A model generated the notes under the pieces. The model saw only the letters and a list, made by a program, of their open reading frames with translations. It did no database searches and was not told the origin of the DNA. Shown one piece after another: positions 51,376 through 59,793 of a stretch of DNA of 64,000 bases. How positions within the stretch are numbered: the stretch's first letter is position 1; each line of letters starts with the position of its first letter. The DNA is taken from NCBI GenBank assembly GCA_910578615.1, contig CAJTRI010000003.1, positions 1 to 64,000 of the forward strand, read 5' to 3'. This stretch comes from an uncultured Duncaniella sp. (GTDB lineage Bacteria; Bacteroidota; Bacteroidia; Bacteroidales; Muribaculaceae). The position numbers and the translations under genes are program-made.

Positions 51376-52614
51376 ATGAAACGTAAATTATTCAAACAAG
51401 TATGCTCAGAGTGGCGTACAAACATATGGCTGGCGCTCGAACTGTTTGTGGTCTCGGTGGTGATGTGGTATATAGTCGACTATTTCTACGTGAAGCTGTC
51501 CGTATTCTCCCAGCCTCGCGGATTTGACACGGAACATTGCTACCGGCTTTCCTTCAACAACGTGACCGATAAGAATCCGGCCTATATCCCGGATCGTTCA
51601 GAGCAGGAGCAGAGTGATGATATACGTGAGATTCTTTCCCGTCTCAGCCATCTCCCGTTTGTAGAGGAGGCTTCTTTATCGATCAACTCCCATCCCTATA
51701 ACACTTCTAATTCCGGCATATCCGTCTACCGTGACTCGCTCAATACTGAGGGGTATGTGGTAAGGCGCGTTGTCACCCCGGATTTTGTGAAGGTGTTCCG
51801 CTATGAGGGCATTGACGGAGAGTCACCCGAGGAGCTTGCGGAGATTCTTTCACGCGGTGAGTGGCTTGTCAGTGGTCTGAGATTCAACCGTAAGGATATT
51901 GATCAGAAGGATCTGGTGGGCACCGAATTCTTTATCGCCGGCGATACTTTGAATGCTTACAGAGTGGGTGGGGCTGTCAGACTCGTGCGTTATGATGATT
52001 TTAACGAATGGGGCAGTTCGGTGATAGCAAGTCCGCAGGAAGACTGGTATGCTTATGCGAGTGAGTGCTGTATCCGTGTCCGTCCCGAGGAGGACAAGGA
52101 TGTCCAGAGACGGCTCATGGACATGTCGGAGAGTCTGTTTCATGTCGGCAACAATCTGTTGGTAAATGTGACCTCATTCGAAGAGGTGAAGAGACGTTTC
52201 CAGCAGGGAAGCTATAACACGTTTCGCGACATGTCTTTCATGCTTGGATTCCTTCTACTGAATATTTTCCTCGGCCTTTTCGGAACTTTCTGGTTCCGTA
52301 CACAGCAGAAGGCCTCGGAGATAGCCATCAGGAAGTCTCTTGGTGCTACACGCGGTGACATATTCAGAAGGTTGCTTGGTGAGGGGCTTCTGTTGTTGCT
52401 TATCGTCACTCCTCTGGCACTGGGCACAGACTGCCTTCTGGCAATCCATGAATTCAACTCCTATTATGACGGCGGCTTTCTCTCATTGACAAGGCTGTTG
52501 GCCACGTCAGGCATATCGGCCGCCCTCATCACACTGATGATAGTGGCAGGTGTCTTGTTCCCGGCTTACAGCGCCATGCGTCTTGACCCGGCCGAGACCC
52601 TTAAAGACGAATGA
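51376..52614 (+). CDS. FtsX-type ABC permease, B-type copy 2
   Basis: 412-aa paralogue of the B-type permease at 48786. ATG 51376 gives the same start (MKRKLFKQ) as copy 1; the frame extends to 51328 inside the A2 gene. The FtsX segment is SEIAIRKSLGATRGDIFRR near residue 315. Its stop overlaps the TolC-like gene start (ATGA at 52611-52614). Confidence 0.87.
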   Translation: MKRKLFKQVCSEWRTNIWLALELFVVSVVMWYIVDYFYVKLSVFSQPRGFDTEHCYRLSFNNVTDKNPAYIPDRSEQEQSDDIREILSRLSHLPFVEEASLSINSHPYNTSNSGISVYRDSLNTEGYVVRRVVTPDFVKVFRYEGIDGESPEELAEILSRGEWLVSGLRFNRKDIDQKDLVGTEFFIAGDTLNAYRVGGAVRLVRYDDFNEWGSSVIASPQEDWYAYASECCIRVRPEEDKDVQRRLMDMSESLFHVGNNLLVNVTSFEEVKRRFQQGSYNTFRDMSFMLGFLLLNIFLGLFGTFWFRTQQKASEIAIRKSLGATRGDIFRRLLGEGLLLLLIVTPLALGTDCLLAIHEFNSYYDGGFLSLTRLLATSGISAALITLMIVAGVLFPAYSAMRLDPAETLKDE

Positions 52615-54089
52615 TTATGAGAAAGATTCTGACTCTGATGGCAATGCTCGTGGTTGTGGCCGGTATGTCGGCCTCCGAGCGGGTAGTGCTGACGCTTGAC
52701 GATGCCATAGTGCGCGCCCGTGTCCGCTCTGTCAATGCAGCCGTGGCGCTCGACAGGCTCCGCACGGCCTATTGGCAATATCGTTCCTATCGGGCCAGCC
52801 TTTTGCCTGAGGTTACGTTCGAGGCCTCTGTCCCGTCCTATCACAAACAGTATTCCACGTATCAGAACGAGAGTGGCGAATATGGGTTTGTGAGAAACCA
52901 TTATATGGATATACAGGGCACGCTCTCTCTGACGCAGAACATATGGGCCACAGGTGGCACGCTCTCAATCAACACCTCTCTCGACTATCTGCGACAGCTC
53001 AGCGGGGAGCGTTATAACCGCTTCATGTCTATTCCCGTGGCACTGACACTTAACCAGCCGGTCTTCGGGGTAAACACCATAAAGTGGGATCGCAGGATAG
53101 AGCCTGTGAGGTATGCCGAGGCCAAGGCGGAGTTTCTGAGCGCGACTGAGGAGGTGGCGATGAACGCGATAAACTATTTCTTCAACCTCCTTTCGGCCCG
53201 AGAGAAGGTGAGCATAGAGCGCCAGAATCTCCAAAACGCCGTAAGGCTCCACGAGGTGGCCAAGGCAAAGCGGGAGATGGGTCAGATAAGCGGAAACGAC
53301 CTGCTCCAAATGGAGCTGAACGAGCTTAACGCACGCTCGGCGCTTACAGATGCGGAGAGCGATATGAAAAGCCACATGTTCCGTCTGCGTGCGTTTCTGG
53401 ACTACGGGGAGGATGTGGAGATTGTCCCTTCCATCCCGGGAGAAGTGCCGGCTGTGGAGATAACATATGCCGATGCGCTTGAAAAGGCTCTTGCCAACAA
53501 CGGTTTCTCCCACTCCCTGCGCCGCCGTCAGCTTGAAGCTGACTATGAAGTGGCCAAGGCAAGGGGGGATATGCGCCGCATAGACCTCTTTGCCCAGATC
53601 GGCTACACGGGTGTGGGCGGCGAGGCCGGCGAGGCTTACCGCCATCTTAAAGACAACCAGGTGGTGGAGGTGGGAGTCAGGATTCCGTTGCTCGACTGGG
53701 GCAGACGGAGAGGCAAGGTGAAGGTGGCCGAAAGCAACCGCGAGGCTACGCGCAGCAATCTGAGACTCGAAGCGCAGAACTTCAATCAGGATCTCTTTAT
53801 ACTTGTGGAGCGTTTCAACAACCAGCGTGAACAGCTTGCCATAGCCGTGCGCTCGGACGAGATAGCGCGCAAGAGGTATGATACGAATGTCGAGACCTAT
53901 CTCATAGGAAAACTGTCTACGCTTGACCTGAATGACTCTCAGGTTAAAAAGGATGAGAGCCGGCAGGCATACTTTCAGGCTCTGTTTTATTACTGGTATT
54001 ACTTTTACCAGCTCCGTTCGCTGACGCTCTGGGACTACTCGGATTCCTCGCCTATCGAGATTGATTTTGAAAAGGCCGTGAAGCAATAG
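52611..54089 (+). CDS. TolC-family outer-membrane efflux protein
   Basis: 492-aa outer-membrane channel. Signal peptide (to about residue 21), then two long helical TolC repeats; the hairpin segments contain RLHEVAKAKREMGQISGNDL near 208 and VGVRIPLLDWGRRRGKVKVA near 360, both typical. Starts at ATG 52611 (MIMRKI), or at 52617 (MRKI). It completes the adaptor, ATPase, permease and channel set. A terminator follows at 54104. Confidence 0.92.
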   Translation: MIMRKILTLMAMLVVVAGMSASERVVLTLDDAIVRARVRSVNAAVALDRLRTAYWQYRSYRASLLPEVTFEASVPSYHKQYSTYQNESGEYGFVRNHYMDIQGTLSLTQNIWATGGTLSINTSLDYLRQLSGERYNRFMSIPVALTLNQPVFGVNTIKWDRRIEPVRYAEAKAEFLSATEEVAMNAINYFFNLLSAREKVSIERQNLQNAVRLHEVAKAKREMGQISGNDLLQMELNELNARSALTDAESDMKSHMFRLRAFLDYGEDVEIVPSIPGEVPAVEITYADALEKALANNGFSHSLRRRQLEADYEVAKARGDMRRIDLFAQIGYTGVGGEAGEAYRHLKDNQVVEVGVRIPLLDWGRRRGKVKVAESNREATRSNLRLEAQNFNQDLFILVERFNNQREQLAIAVRSDEIARKRYDTNVETYLIGKLSTLDLNDSQVKKDESRQAYFQALFYYWYYFYQLRSLTLWDYSDSSPIEIDFEKAVKQ

Positions 54090-54103
54090 AGCCGGGAGCC
54101 TTT

Positions 54104-54138
54104 CGGACGGAGCCTATATCCATGGCTCCGTCCGTTTT
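54104..54138 (+). terminator. Terminator of the efflux operon
   Basis: CGGACGGAGCC (54104-54114) with GGCTCCGTCCG (54124-54134), then TTTTG. Confidence 0.85.
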
Positions 54139-54169
54139 GTGTCGTATAACTGAGAATAAGCCTATTAAA

Positions 54170-54211
54170 AAAAGGAAAGAGTCCGGCGCGATGCCGGACT
54201 CCCTCTTTCAG
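54170..54211 (-). terminator. Terminator of the xerC-hpf operon
   Basis: GAGTCCGGC pairs with GCCGGACTC around a 5-nt loop, with outer GAAA/TTTC pairing. On the minus strand a run of seven T follows. Confidence 0.8.
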
Positions 54212-54259
54212 ACCGGGACGGTTTGTCTGATCTGGTATTCGTCGGTAATCAGGATGTTT

Positions 54260-54553
54260 TTATTTCTTGTTCTTGATTTTTTCGAGCTGTCGGTCGAGGG
54301 CTTCGAGAGAAAGGTCGATCGCTTCCTCAAAGGTGTCGGCTGTCTTGTCGGCCACGAGATCGTCCTGCTGGGGGACTGCGAGCCTGACGATGGCCTGTTT
54401 GTTGAGGGAGGTCTCAGGTTTCACGACCTTGAGAGAGATATCGACGGTGCTCACAGCCGGATGGCGGCGTGTCAGTCGCTCTACCTTCTTGTTGATGAAT
54501 TCGGTGAGCTTCTCGGAGATGTCGAAGTGGATGGCTTTGATGTTAATGTCCAT
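54260..54553 (-). CDS. hpf: Short ribosome hibernation-promoting factor
   Basis: 97-aa HPF/YfiA-type protein that occupies the decoding region of idle ribosomes. Conserved KLTEFINKKVERLTRRHP near residue 15 and the basic/acidic C-terminal helix DLSLEALDRQLEKIKNKK. It is the short form, lacking the C-terminal dimerisation domain. ATG 54553 is chosen; the longer frame to 54628 is inside xerC. It overlaps the xerC 3' end by 11 nt, so its expression follows that gene. Confidence 0.92.
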   Translation of the reverse strand: MDINIKAIHFDISEKLTEFINKKVERLTRRHPAVSTVDISLKVVKPETSLNKQAIVRLAVPQQDDLVADKTADTFEEAIDLSLEALDRQLEKIKNKK

Positions 54554-55478
54554 AATTTCCTCCTTTTTTGTTTTGTGCACGAGGATGTGCGAGTTGGTAA
54601 TTATTTTTGAGGTCTCGGTATGCCACATGGGTATAGACCTGTGTGGATGTCAGTGAAGCGTGTCCCAGTAGCTGCTGCACTCCTGCAAGCGGTGCCCCTG
54701 AGTTGAGCATGTCGGTAGCCATGGAATGGCGCATAACGTGCGGACTGAGCCTTTCGGCATGGGCACCCCCTTCGGAGAGAATACGGTGGGTTACCCGGTA
54801 GACAAGGGAACGATAAAGCGGCTCTCCGTTTTCTCTAACCATGAGTGGTGCGGACTGGTCGGCAGGACTTATAGCCGTGGCCGGGTCTGAGTCCCGCATA
54901 CGGCGGTAGCGCTCTATGGCTTCTCCGAGTCGAGGGCCGAAAGGGATCACTCTTTCCTTATTACGTTTTCCGTATACTTTTAGTTCACCCTTCGCGGTGT
55001 CAACGTTTCGGTCAAGAAGGGTTATAAGCTCGCTGCACCGCATCCCGGTCGAATAGAGGATGTCGAGTATAAGGTTGTCACGCAGGGCTGTAAACCCTTC
55101 GGCAACGGGGGTGGAGAGGATGGCGCCGGTCTCTTCGGGACGCACGTAGACGGGTAGTGATTTACGGGGTTTGGGTAGCGTCACGCCGGTCATGGGATTG
55201 ACCGCGAGACCGTGTATGCGCATGAGGAAGCGGAAGAAGGCGCGCAGTGAGGAGGCCTTGCGTTTCAGGGTTCTTGCCGAGCACCCTCCGCGTGCGAGGG
55301 TGGCAATCCAGAGCCTCATGTCGGAGGTGGTGGTTTCGAGCGGACGCAGCTCGGAGGGCCGGCCTGATGTGGCAAAATCAGCCCATTGGGATATGTCGGC
55401 GCGATATGCGCTGACGGTCAGCTCGGAGTAGTTTAGCTCGTGAGCGAGATGGCTGAGGAATTCTTCGGTCAGAGTCAT
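54543..55478 (-). CDS. XerC/XerD-type tyrosine recombinase
   Basis: 311-aa tyrosine recombinase, normal length for chromosome-dimer-resolving Xer proteins. SAM-like N-terminal domain, then the catalytic domain with Arg in STGMRCSELI near 151, HVMRHSMATDMLN near 250 (H-x-x-R), His in LLGHAS near 273 and the nucleophile Tyr in TQVYTHV near 282. The fixed neighbourhood with hpf argues for a housekeeping Xer rather than a phage integrase. No att-like repeats or cargo genes are present. Confidence 0.9.
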   Translation of the reverse strand: MTLTEEFLSHLAHELNYSELTVSAYRADISQWADFATSGRPSELRPLETTTSDMRLWIATLARGGCSARTLKRKASSLRAFFRFLMRIHGLAVNPMTGVTLPKPRKSLPVYVRPEETGAILSTPVAEGFTALRDNLILDILYSTGMRCSELITLLDRNVDTAKGELKVYGKRNKERVIPFGPRLGEAIERYRRMRDSDPATAISPADQSAPLMVRENGEPLYRSLVYRVTHRILSEGGAHAERLSPHVMRHSMATDMLNSGAPLAGVQQLLGHASLTSTQVYTHVAYRDLKNNYQLAHPRAQNKKGGNYGH

Positions 55479-55595
55479 GCCGCACTACTGTTGGTTTGTC
55501 GGTAGCGAAGATATAAAATAGCTGTCAGAAATGCAAATTTCGAGATGTGTTTTATAACATTTTTCCATCACATCGACGCCGGTGATGATAAACTG

Positions 55596-55636
55596 ACGGA
55601 GCCAGGAGGGTTGTTGTCTTCCTCCTGACTCCGTCG
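55596..55636 (-). terminator. Terminator of the TPR lipoprotein gene
   Basis: 15-bp stem (55596-55610 with 55622-55636, one mismatch or G-T pair) and 11-nt loop; T content after it on the minus strand is modest. Confidence 0.65.
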
Positions 55637-55660
55637 GGTTATGTCGGCTCAGACTCTTTA

Positions 55661-57346
55661 TCAGAGCACTTTCGAGATGTTGAAGCGTGTGAATTCGAGA
55701 TCGTTGGCAGCGCGTGAGGACATCTTTGAATCAAGTTTGATGGCTTGGCGCAGGTTGGAGGTCACCATCTGCTCGTTGTCTGTACGTGCGCCGAGGACGG
55801 CCATGAGATAGTAGGTGGTGGCATCGGGGTCGGAGATGGCGGCGAGGGTGCCTTTGGCCTTGGCGTAATCCTTGTCAAGAATCTGGGCAAGGGCGGCATT
55901 GTTGCTCTTGTCGGCGCCGAAGGCCTTGGTGGCGGCCTTTACGTCACCTTGTTTGAGATACATGAGACCGAGGGCGGGGCCGAGGTCGTCAAGCCCGGCA
56001 GCCTTGCCGAACGAGGTGTTTGCGGCACGGAGGTCGTCGTTGACAAGGGCTACGAGTCCCTGGTTCATCTGGGCCTCGGGTGCAGCGGAGTCAAGACGGG
56101 AGGATTTCTTGAAGTTGGCCATGGCGGCGTCATAGTCACCCTGCATGTATTCGATCATACCGATATTGTTGAAGGCACGATAGTCTGAGGGATAGAGACG
56201 TGAGGTCGTGGTGTATATCTCCTTCTTGCGGTTGAGATCGGGGGTAAGGGTGGCGGTGTATAGAAGTTCGTCCACGCTGAGGGTAGAGGGATCTGTGTCA
56301 TAAGCCTTGTTAAGCTCGTCATCGCTCTTGCCTATCACGTTGACGCTGGCTGTGATGCGTGAGTAGCGGAGCTGGGGAAGGATTTCGTCGGCAAGCTGGT
56401 CGAAGACGCTGGAAAGGTTGCGGATCTCACGTTCGCGTATTTCGGGATCCTTGTACATCGAGAGAACGCTGAGGATGAGTTCCTTGTCCTGTATGTTGCT
56501 GGCGGCTACAAGTTTCTGGAAGCCTTCCCAGTCCTCGGGGGTGAACTGCGCGGTGAGTTCGCCGAACTCGGTCACCTTGTCCTTTTTGAGCTGGTTCTGC
56601 ATGTATTTGGTGGTGTTGGCTTCGCGGTTCTCGGCAAGGCGGGTGTTGAAGTCAAGCTTTCCTTCGGGAGAAGCATAGCTGGAAATGTTGATTTCCTCTA
56701 TCTGGCGGCGGTCATCGCCGGCGGCGGCGCGGAGGTCGCGGTGGAGGCGCAGCACCTCGTCACTGCCCAGTTCGCTCTGGCGAAGGTTGGCCTGATTGAT
56801 GAGGAAGTGGATGTCGGCGGAGTATTTCTCGTTGATGATGCGCTGGAACTTGTCCTGGGCGAGTGCCGGGCTTACGGTGGCAGCGTCGGCAAGGGCCGCA
56901 GTGGCCACCACGCCGTTGGCCACCTTGACTGAGGGAAGCACGTATTTCTTGCCTTTCTGGTCTACGGCGAAGTCAAGATATAGTTCGGAGCGCTGCATGG
57001 CCGGCTCGTAGACATAGTTGACCGGGATGGTGACAACGCCGCCGTTTTCATATGATATCACGGTGTTGTTTCCTCTGACCTTTTCGCCTTGGAATGTCAT
57101 GGCCGAAGCCTCCTGACGCTGGCCGTTGTAGGCGAGTACCGGGGTCACGGTCACCGTGGCGTTCTTCTGGAAGAACTTGGCCGGGATGCGGCCTGTGACA
57201 GTGGCGGGTACGTGTGTGCCCACTACTTCGAGAGGATTGGGGTTGGTGGAGAAATAGTCGGCGGCAAACTGGTTCATCTTTTTGCCGCAACCCGTGAGGA
57301 GAAGGGTGCTCCCGAGGAGCAGGGTAAGCCCGGTTGATTTCTTCAT
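55661..57346 (-). CDS. TPR lipoprotein with OmpA-like middle segment
   Basis: 561-aa lipoprotein, lipobox LTGC (Cys near residue 20). The first ~150 residues form a beta-rich domain (RIPAKFFQKNATVTVTPVLA). Near 185-260 there is an OmpA-like segment: DIHFLINQANLRQSEL, then SYASPEGKLDFNTRLAENRE, which mirrors the peptidoglycan-binding core NxxLSxxRA. The C-terminal ~200 residues hold TPR repeats (DYRAFNNIGMIEYMQGDYDA then AMANFKKSSRLD). Likely an abundant envelope scaffold; no precise function. Transcribed from a strong promoter at 57429-57460, divergent from rnfD. Confidence 0.75.
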   Translation of the reverse strand: MKKSTGLTLLLGSTLLLTGCGKKMNQFAADYFSTNPNPLEVVGTHVPATVTGRIPAKFFQKNATVTVTPVLAYNGQRQEASAMTFQGEKVRGNNTVISYENGGVVTIPVNYVYEPAMQRSELYLDFAVDQKGKKYVLPSVKVANGVVATAALADAATVSPALAQDKFQRIINEKYSADIHFLINQANLRQSELGSDEVLRLHRDLRAAAGDDRRQIEEINISSYASPEGKLDFNTRLAENREANTTKYMQNQLKKDKVTEFGELTAQFTPEDWEGFQKLVAASNIQDKELILSVLSMYKDPEIREREIRNLSSVFDQLADEILPQLRYSRITASVNVIGKSDDELNKAYDTDPSTLSVDELLYTATLTPDLNRKKEIYTTTSRLYPSDYRAFNNIGMIEYMQGDYDAAMANFKKSSRLDSAAPEAQMNQGLVALVNDDLRAANTSFGKAAGLDDLGPALGLMYLKQGDVKAATKAFGADKSNNAALAQILDKDYAKAKGTLAAISDPDATTYYLMAVLGARTDNEQMVTSNLRQAIKLDSKMSSRAANDLEFTRFNISKVL

Positions 57347-57428
57347 TGGGATGTATATGATTATATGAAATGTTGGTTTATCAGAATGTGTCGCCATGCC
57401 GCTCGGACGTGGGCGGTTTTGGAGATAG

Positions 57429-57460
57429 CAAAGTTACAACGTTAAAACCGAGATTGCAAA
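57429..57460 (-). promoter_or_regulatory. Promoter of the TPR lipoprotein gene
   Basis: Minus strand TTTG (complement of 57457-57460), 20-nt spacer, TAACTTTG (complement of 57429-57436), about 80 nt before the ATG. Confidence 0.7.
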
Positions 57461-57529
57461 TATCTGTGGCGCGAGAGGAACAAAAAAAATAGTGGTCTGC
57501 CTGTAAAAACGGGGTGGCAGGGAGATTTT

Positions 57530-57561
57530 TTTGACGGATTAAGTTATTTTTACTAATTTTG
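57530..57561 (+). promoter_or_regulatory. Promoter directly upstream of rnfD
   Basis: TTTG at 57530-57533, 20-nt spacer, TAATTTTG at 57554-57561, leaving a leader of about 50 nt. It shows that the operon begins at rnfD here. Confidence 0.7.
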
Positions 57562-57620
57562 CCCGCAAATCTATACCTGAAAATCATCAAGGAAAGAGCT
57601 TATAACCATACCTTATATAA

Positions 57621-58577
57621 ATGAACAATCTAATTACCATTTCACCGTCGCCCCATGCGCAGACCCCGACGACTGTGACACGGCTGATGCTTCACGTGAT
57701 TATCGCGCTTGTGCCCGCCGTGCTTGTCGCTCTCTATTATTTCGGGCTTGGTGCGGCCATAGTGATAACCACCTCGATAGCGGGGTGTGTGGCCGTAGAG
57801 TATCTCATCACCCGTTTCATGCTTGGCCAGAAGCCGTCTATCGGAAATCTTTCGGCGGTTCTCACCGGCCTGCTCCTCGCTCTCAACCTTCCGAGCAATC
57901 TTCCTGTCTGGATGGTGCTGATAGGCTGTGTCGTGGCCATAGGCATCGGCAAGATGACTTTCGGCGGTCTCGGATGCAACATCTTCAACCCGGCTCTCGT
58001 AGGGCGCGTGTTCCTGCTCCTGTCGTTTCCTGTGGCAATGACCACATGGCCCGAACCTCTTGTCAACCGTATGGCATATACTGACGCCACTACCGGCGCC
58101 ACAGTACTCAACCAGATAAAGATGGGTGTGATGGACGCATCGGATGTTGACCTCGTCAACGCGCTGCTCGGCAATATGGGCGGTTCGCTCGGCGAGGTAG
58201 GTGCCATTGCCTTGTTGCTCGGATTTGTCTACCTGCTGTGTTTCAAGGTAATCTCATGGCACATACCCGTCTCGATAATCGCCACTGTGGCAGTCTTCTC
58301 ATGGCTTATCGGTGCCCCGGTCGGAGTGGAGCTTCTGTCAGGCGGACTGCTTCTCGGCGCGATCTTTATGGCCACTGACTATGTTACCTCGCCGATGTGT
58401 CATTCCGGCATGATTCTATATGGCTGTATGATAGGTCTCATCACCATCATCATCCGCCAGTGGGGTGCTTATCCCGAGGGAATGTCGTTCGCCATACTTA
58501 TAATGAACGGTGTCACACCGCTTATCAACAGATATATGAAACCACGCAAGTTTGGAGAAGGGAGGGTAGCCGCATGA
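57621..58577 (+). CDS. rnfD: Rnf complex subunit D
   Basis: Membrane subunit of the Rnf ferredoxin:NAD+ oxidoreductase, a Na+/H+-pumping complex; 318 aa, about nine to ten helices. The covalent FMN site is visible as TGAT (residues 158-161, in DATTGATVLN). Landmarks: SPSPHAQTPTTVTRLMLHV at the N-terminus and GGLGCNIFNPALVGRVFLL near 115. The gene is normally preceded by rnfB and rnfC; here it is the first gene after its own promoter. Stop overlaps rnfG start (ATGA). Confidence 0.94.
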   Translation: MNNLITISPSPHAQTPTTVTRLMLHVIIALVPAVLVALYYFGLGAAIVITTSIAGCVAVEYLITRFMLGQKPSIGNLSAVLTGLLLALNLPSNLPVWMVLIGCVVAIGIGKMTFGGLGCNIFNPALVGRVFLLLSFPVAMTTWPEPLVNRMAYTDATTGATVLNQIKMGVMDASDVDLVNALLGNMGGSLGEVGAIALLLGFVYLLCFKVISWHIPVSIIATVAVFSWLIGAPVGVELLSGGLLLGAIFMATDYVTSPMCHSGMILYGCMIGLITIIIRQWGAYPEGMSFAILIMNGVTPLINRYMKPRKFGEGRVAA

Positions 58578-59164
58578 AATCGACATTGCTGAACATGGTG
58601 CTCTCTCTCGGTGTCATCACTATTGTTGCAGCCGCCCTCCTTGCCGGAGTCTATTCGGTCACCAAGGAGCCTATCGCAGCCGCGCAGCTTGCAAAACAGG
58701 TTGACGCTGTCAGCGCGGTTGTCCCCGCATTTGACAACGACCCTGTGGCCGAAGCCGTCGAGATAACGCCCGAGGGTGAGGATGTGGCATTGAAGGTATT
58801 CCCTGCCCGTAAGGACGGCAGCCTCGTGGGCGCGGCTGTCGAGAGCTATTCATCCGCCGGATTTTCAGGAGACATACGTGTCATCTACGGATTTGACGCG
58901 GATGGAACGGTCACCGGCTATGCTGTGATGTCTCATGCCGAGACGCCAGGACTCGGTGCCAAGATGGACGAGTGGTTCCGTTCTTCCGAGGGAAAGCGCA
59001 GCGTCATAGGTCTCAATCCGTCAGTCTCACGTCCCGCCGTCAGCAAGGATGGCGGCGAAGTTGACGCTATAACGGCGGCCACCATCACTTCGAGGGCTTT
59101 CCTTGACGCTCTTGTCCGTGCATCCGATGTCTACAAACAGTTGGCAGCCCAAAACACCCTCTAA
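58574..59164 (+). CDS. rnfG: Rnf complex subunit G
   Basis: 196-aa subunit with one N-terminal helix (about 8-28) and a periplasmic FMN-binding domain. The FMN-attachment motif, usually SGAT or TGAT, reads TAAT (residues 167-170, in DAITAATITSRAFLDAL), so the acceptor Thr170 is kept but Gly is replaced by Ala. Also typical: GYAVMSHAETPGLGAKM near 113. ApbE encoded at 25.8 kb is the probable flavin transferase. Coupled to rnfD by a 4-nt overlap. Confidence 0.92.
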   Translation: MKSTLLNMVLSLGVITIVAAALLAGVYSVTKEPIAAAQLAKQVDAVSAVVPAFDNDPVAEAVEITPEGEDVALKVFPARKDGSLVGAAVESYSSAGFSGDIRVIYGFDADGTVTGYAVMSHAETPGLGAKMDEWFRSSEGKRSVIGLNPSVSRPAVSKDGGEVDAITAATITSRAFLDALVRASDVYKQLAAQNTL

Positions 59165-59179
59165 CCAACCCCCACAGCC

Positions 59180-59779
59180 ATGAATTCAAAACTAAGAATA
59201 CTGTATAACGGCATTGTTGCCGAAAATCCCACTTTCGTGCTGATGCTGGGTATGTGTCCCACGCTCGGCACCACCGGCAGCGCCATGACAGGCATGAGCA
59301 TGGGACTCGCCACAATGGGCGTGCTCATCTGTTCGAACGTGGTTATCTCGCTGATCAAGAATCTTGTTCCCGCCAAGGTGAGGATTCCAGCCTACATCGT
59401 GGTCATAGCTACCTTCGTGTCAGTCTTGCAGCTCGTCATGGAGGCCTACCTGCCTGCTCTTAACGCCATGCTCGGCATCTTCATTCCTCTTATCGTGGTA
59501 AACTGTATCCTGTTGGGCCGAGCCGAGGCTTTTGCATCCCGAAACGGTGTCTTCGCCAGCTGTCTTGACGGTATAGGCATAGGCATAGGTTTCACTCTCG
59601 CGCTGACTGTCCTCGGAGCCGTGCGCGAACTTCTCGGTACGGGACGCATATTCGGCGCCGAAATATACCCCGAGGCCTACGGGTCTCTGATCTTCGTCCT
59701 CGCTCCCGGCGCATTCATCGCCCTCGGTCTTCTGATAGCGCTTTTCACCAAGATACGCGAGTCAAAAGCTAACGCATAA
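59180..59779 (+). CDS. rnfE: Rnf complex subunit E
   Basis: 199-aa membrane protein, six helices, homologous to NqrD. Conserved NGIVAENPTFVLMLGMCPTL at the N-terminus with a Cys near residue 27 and GRAEAFASRNGVFAS in the middle, a second conserved cysteine region belonging to the membrane iron-sulfur site shared with RnfA. 15 nt after rnfG. Confidence 0.94.
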   Translation: MNSKLRILYNGIVAENPTFVLMLGMCPTLGTTGSAMTGMSMGLATMGVLICSNVVISLIKNLVPAKVRIPAYIVVIATFVSVLQLVMEAYLPALNAMLGIFIPLIVVNCILLGRAEAFASRNGVFASCLDGIGIGIGFTLALTVLGAVRELLGTGRIFGAEIYPEAYGSLIFVLAPGAFIALGLLIALFTKIRESKANA

Positions 59780-59793
59780 ACATCTGAACAGTC

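Noticed and set aside
52965..54086. 373-codon minus-strand frame opposite the TolC-like gene
   Set aside because: Shadow of a convincing TolC-family gene.
54543..55478. Tyrosine recombinase as phage or island integrase
   Set aside because: Housekeeping neighbourhood with hpf, no tRNA target, attachment repeats or cargo genes nearby.
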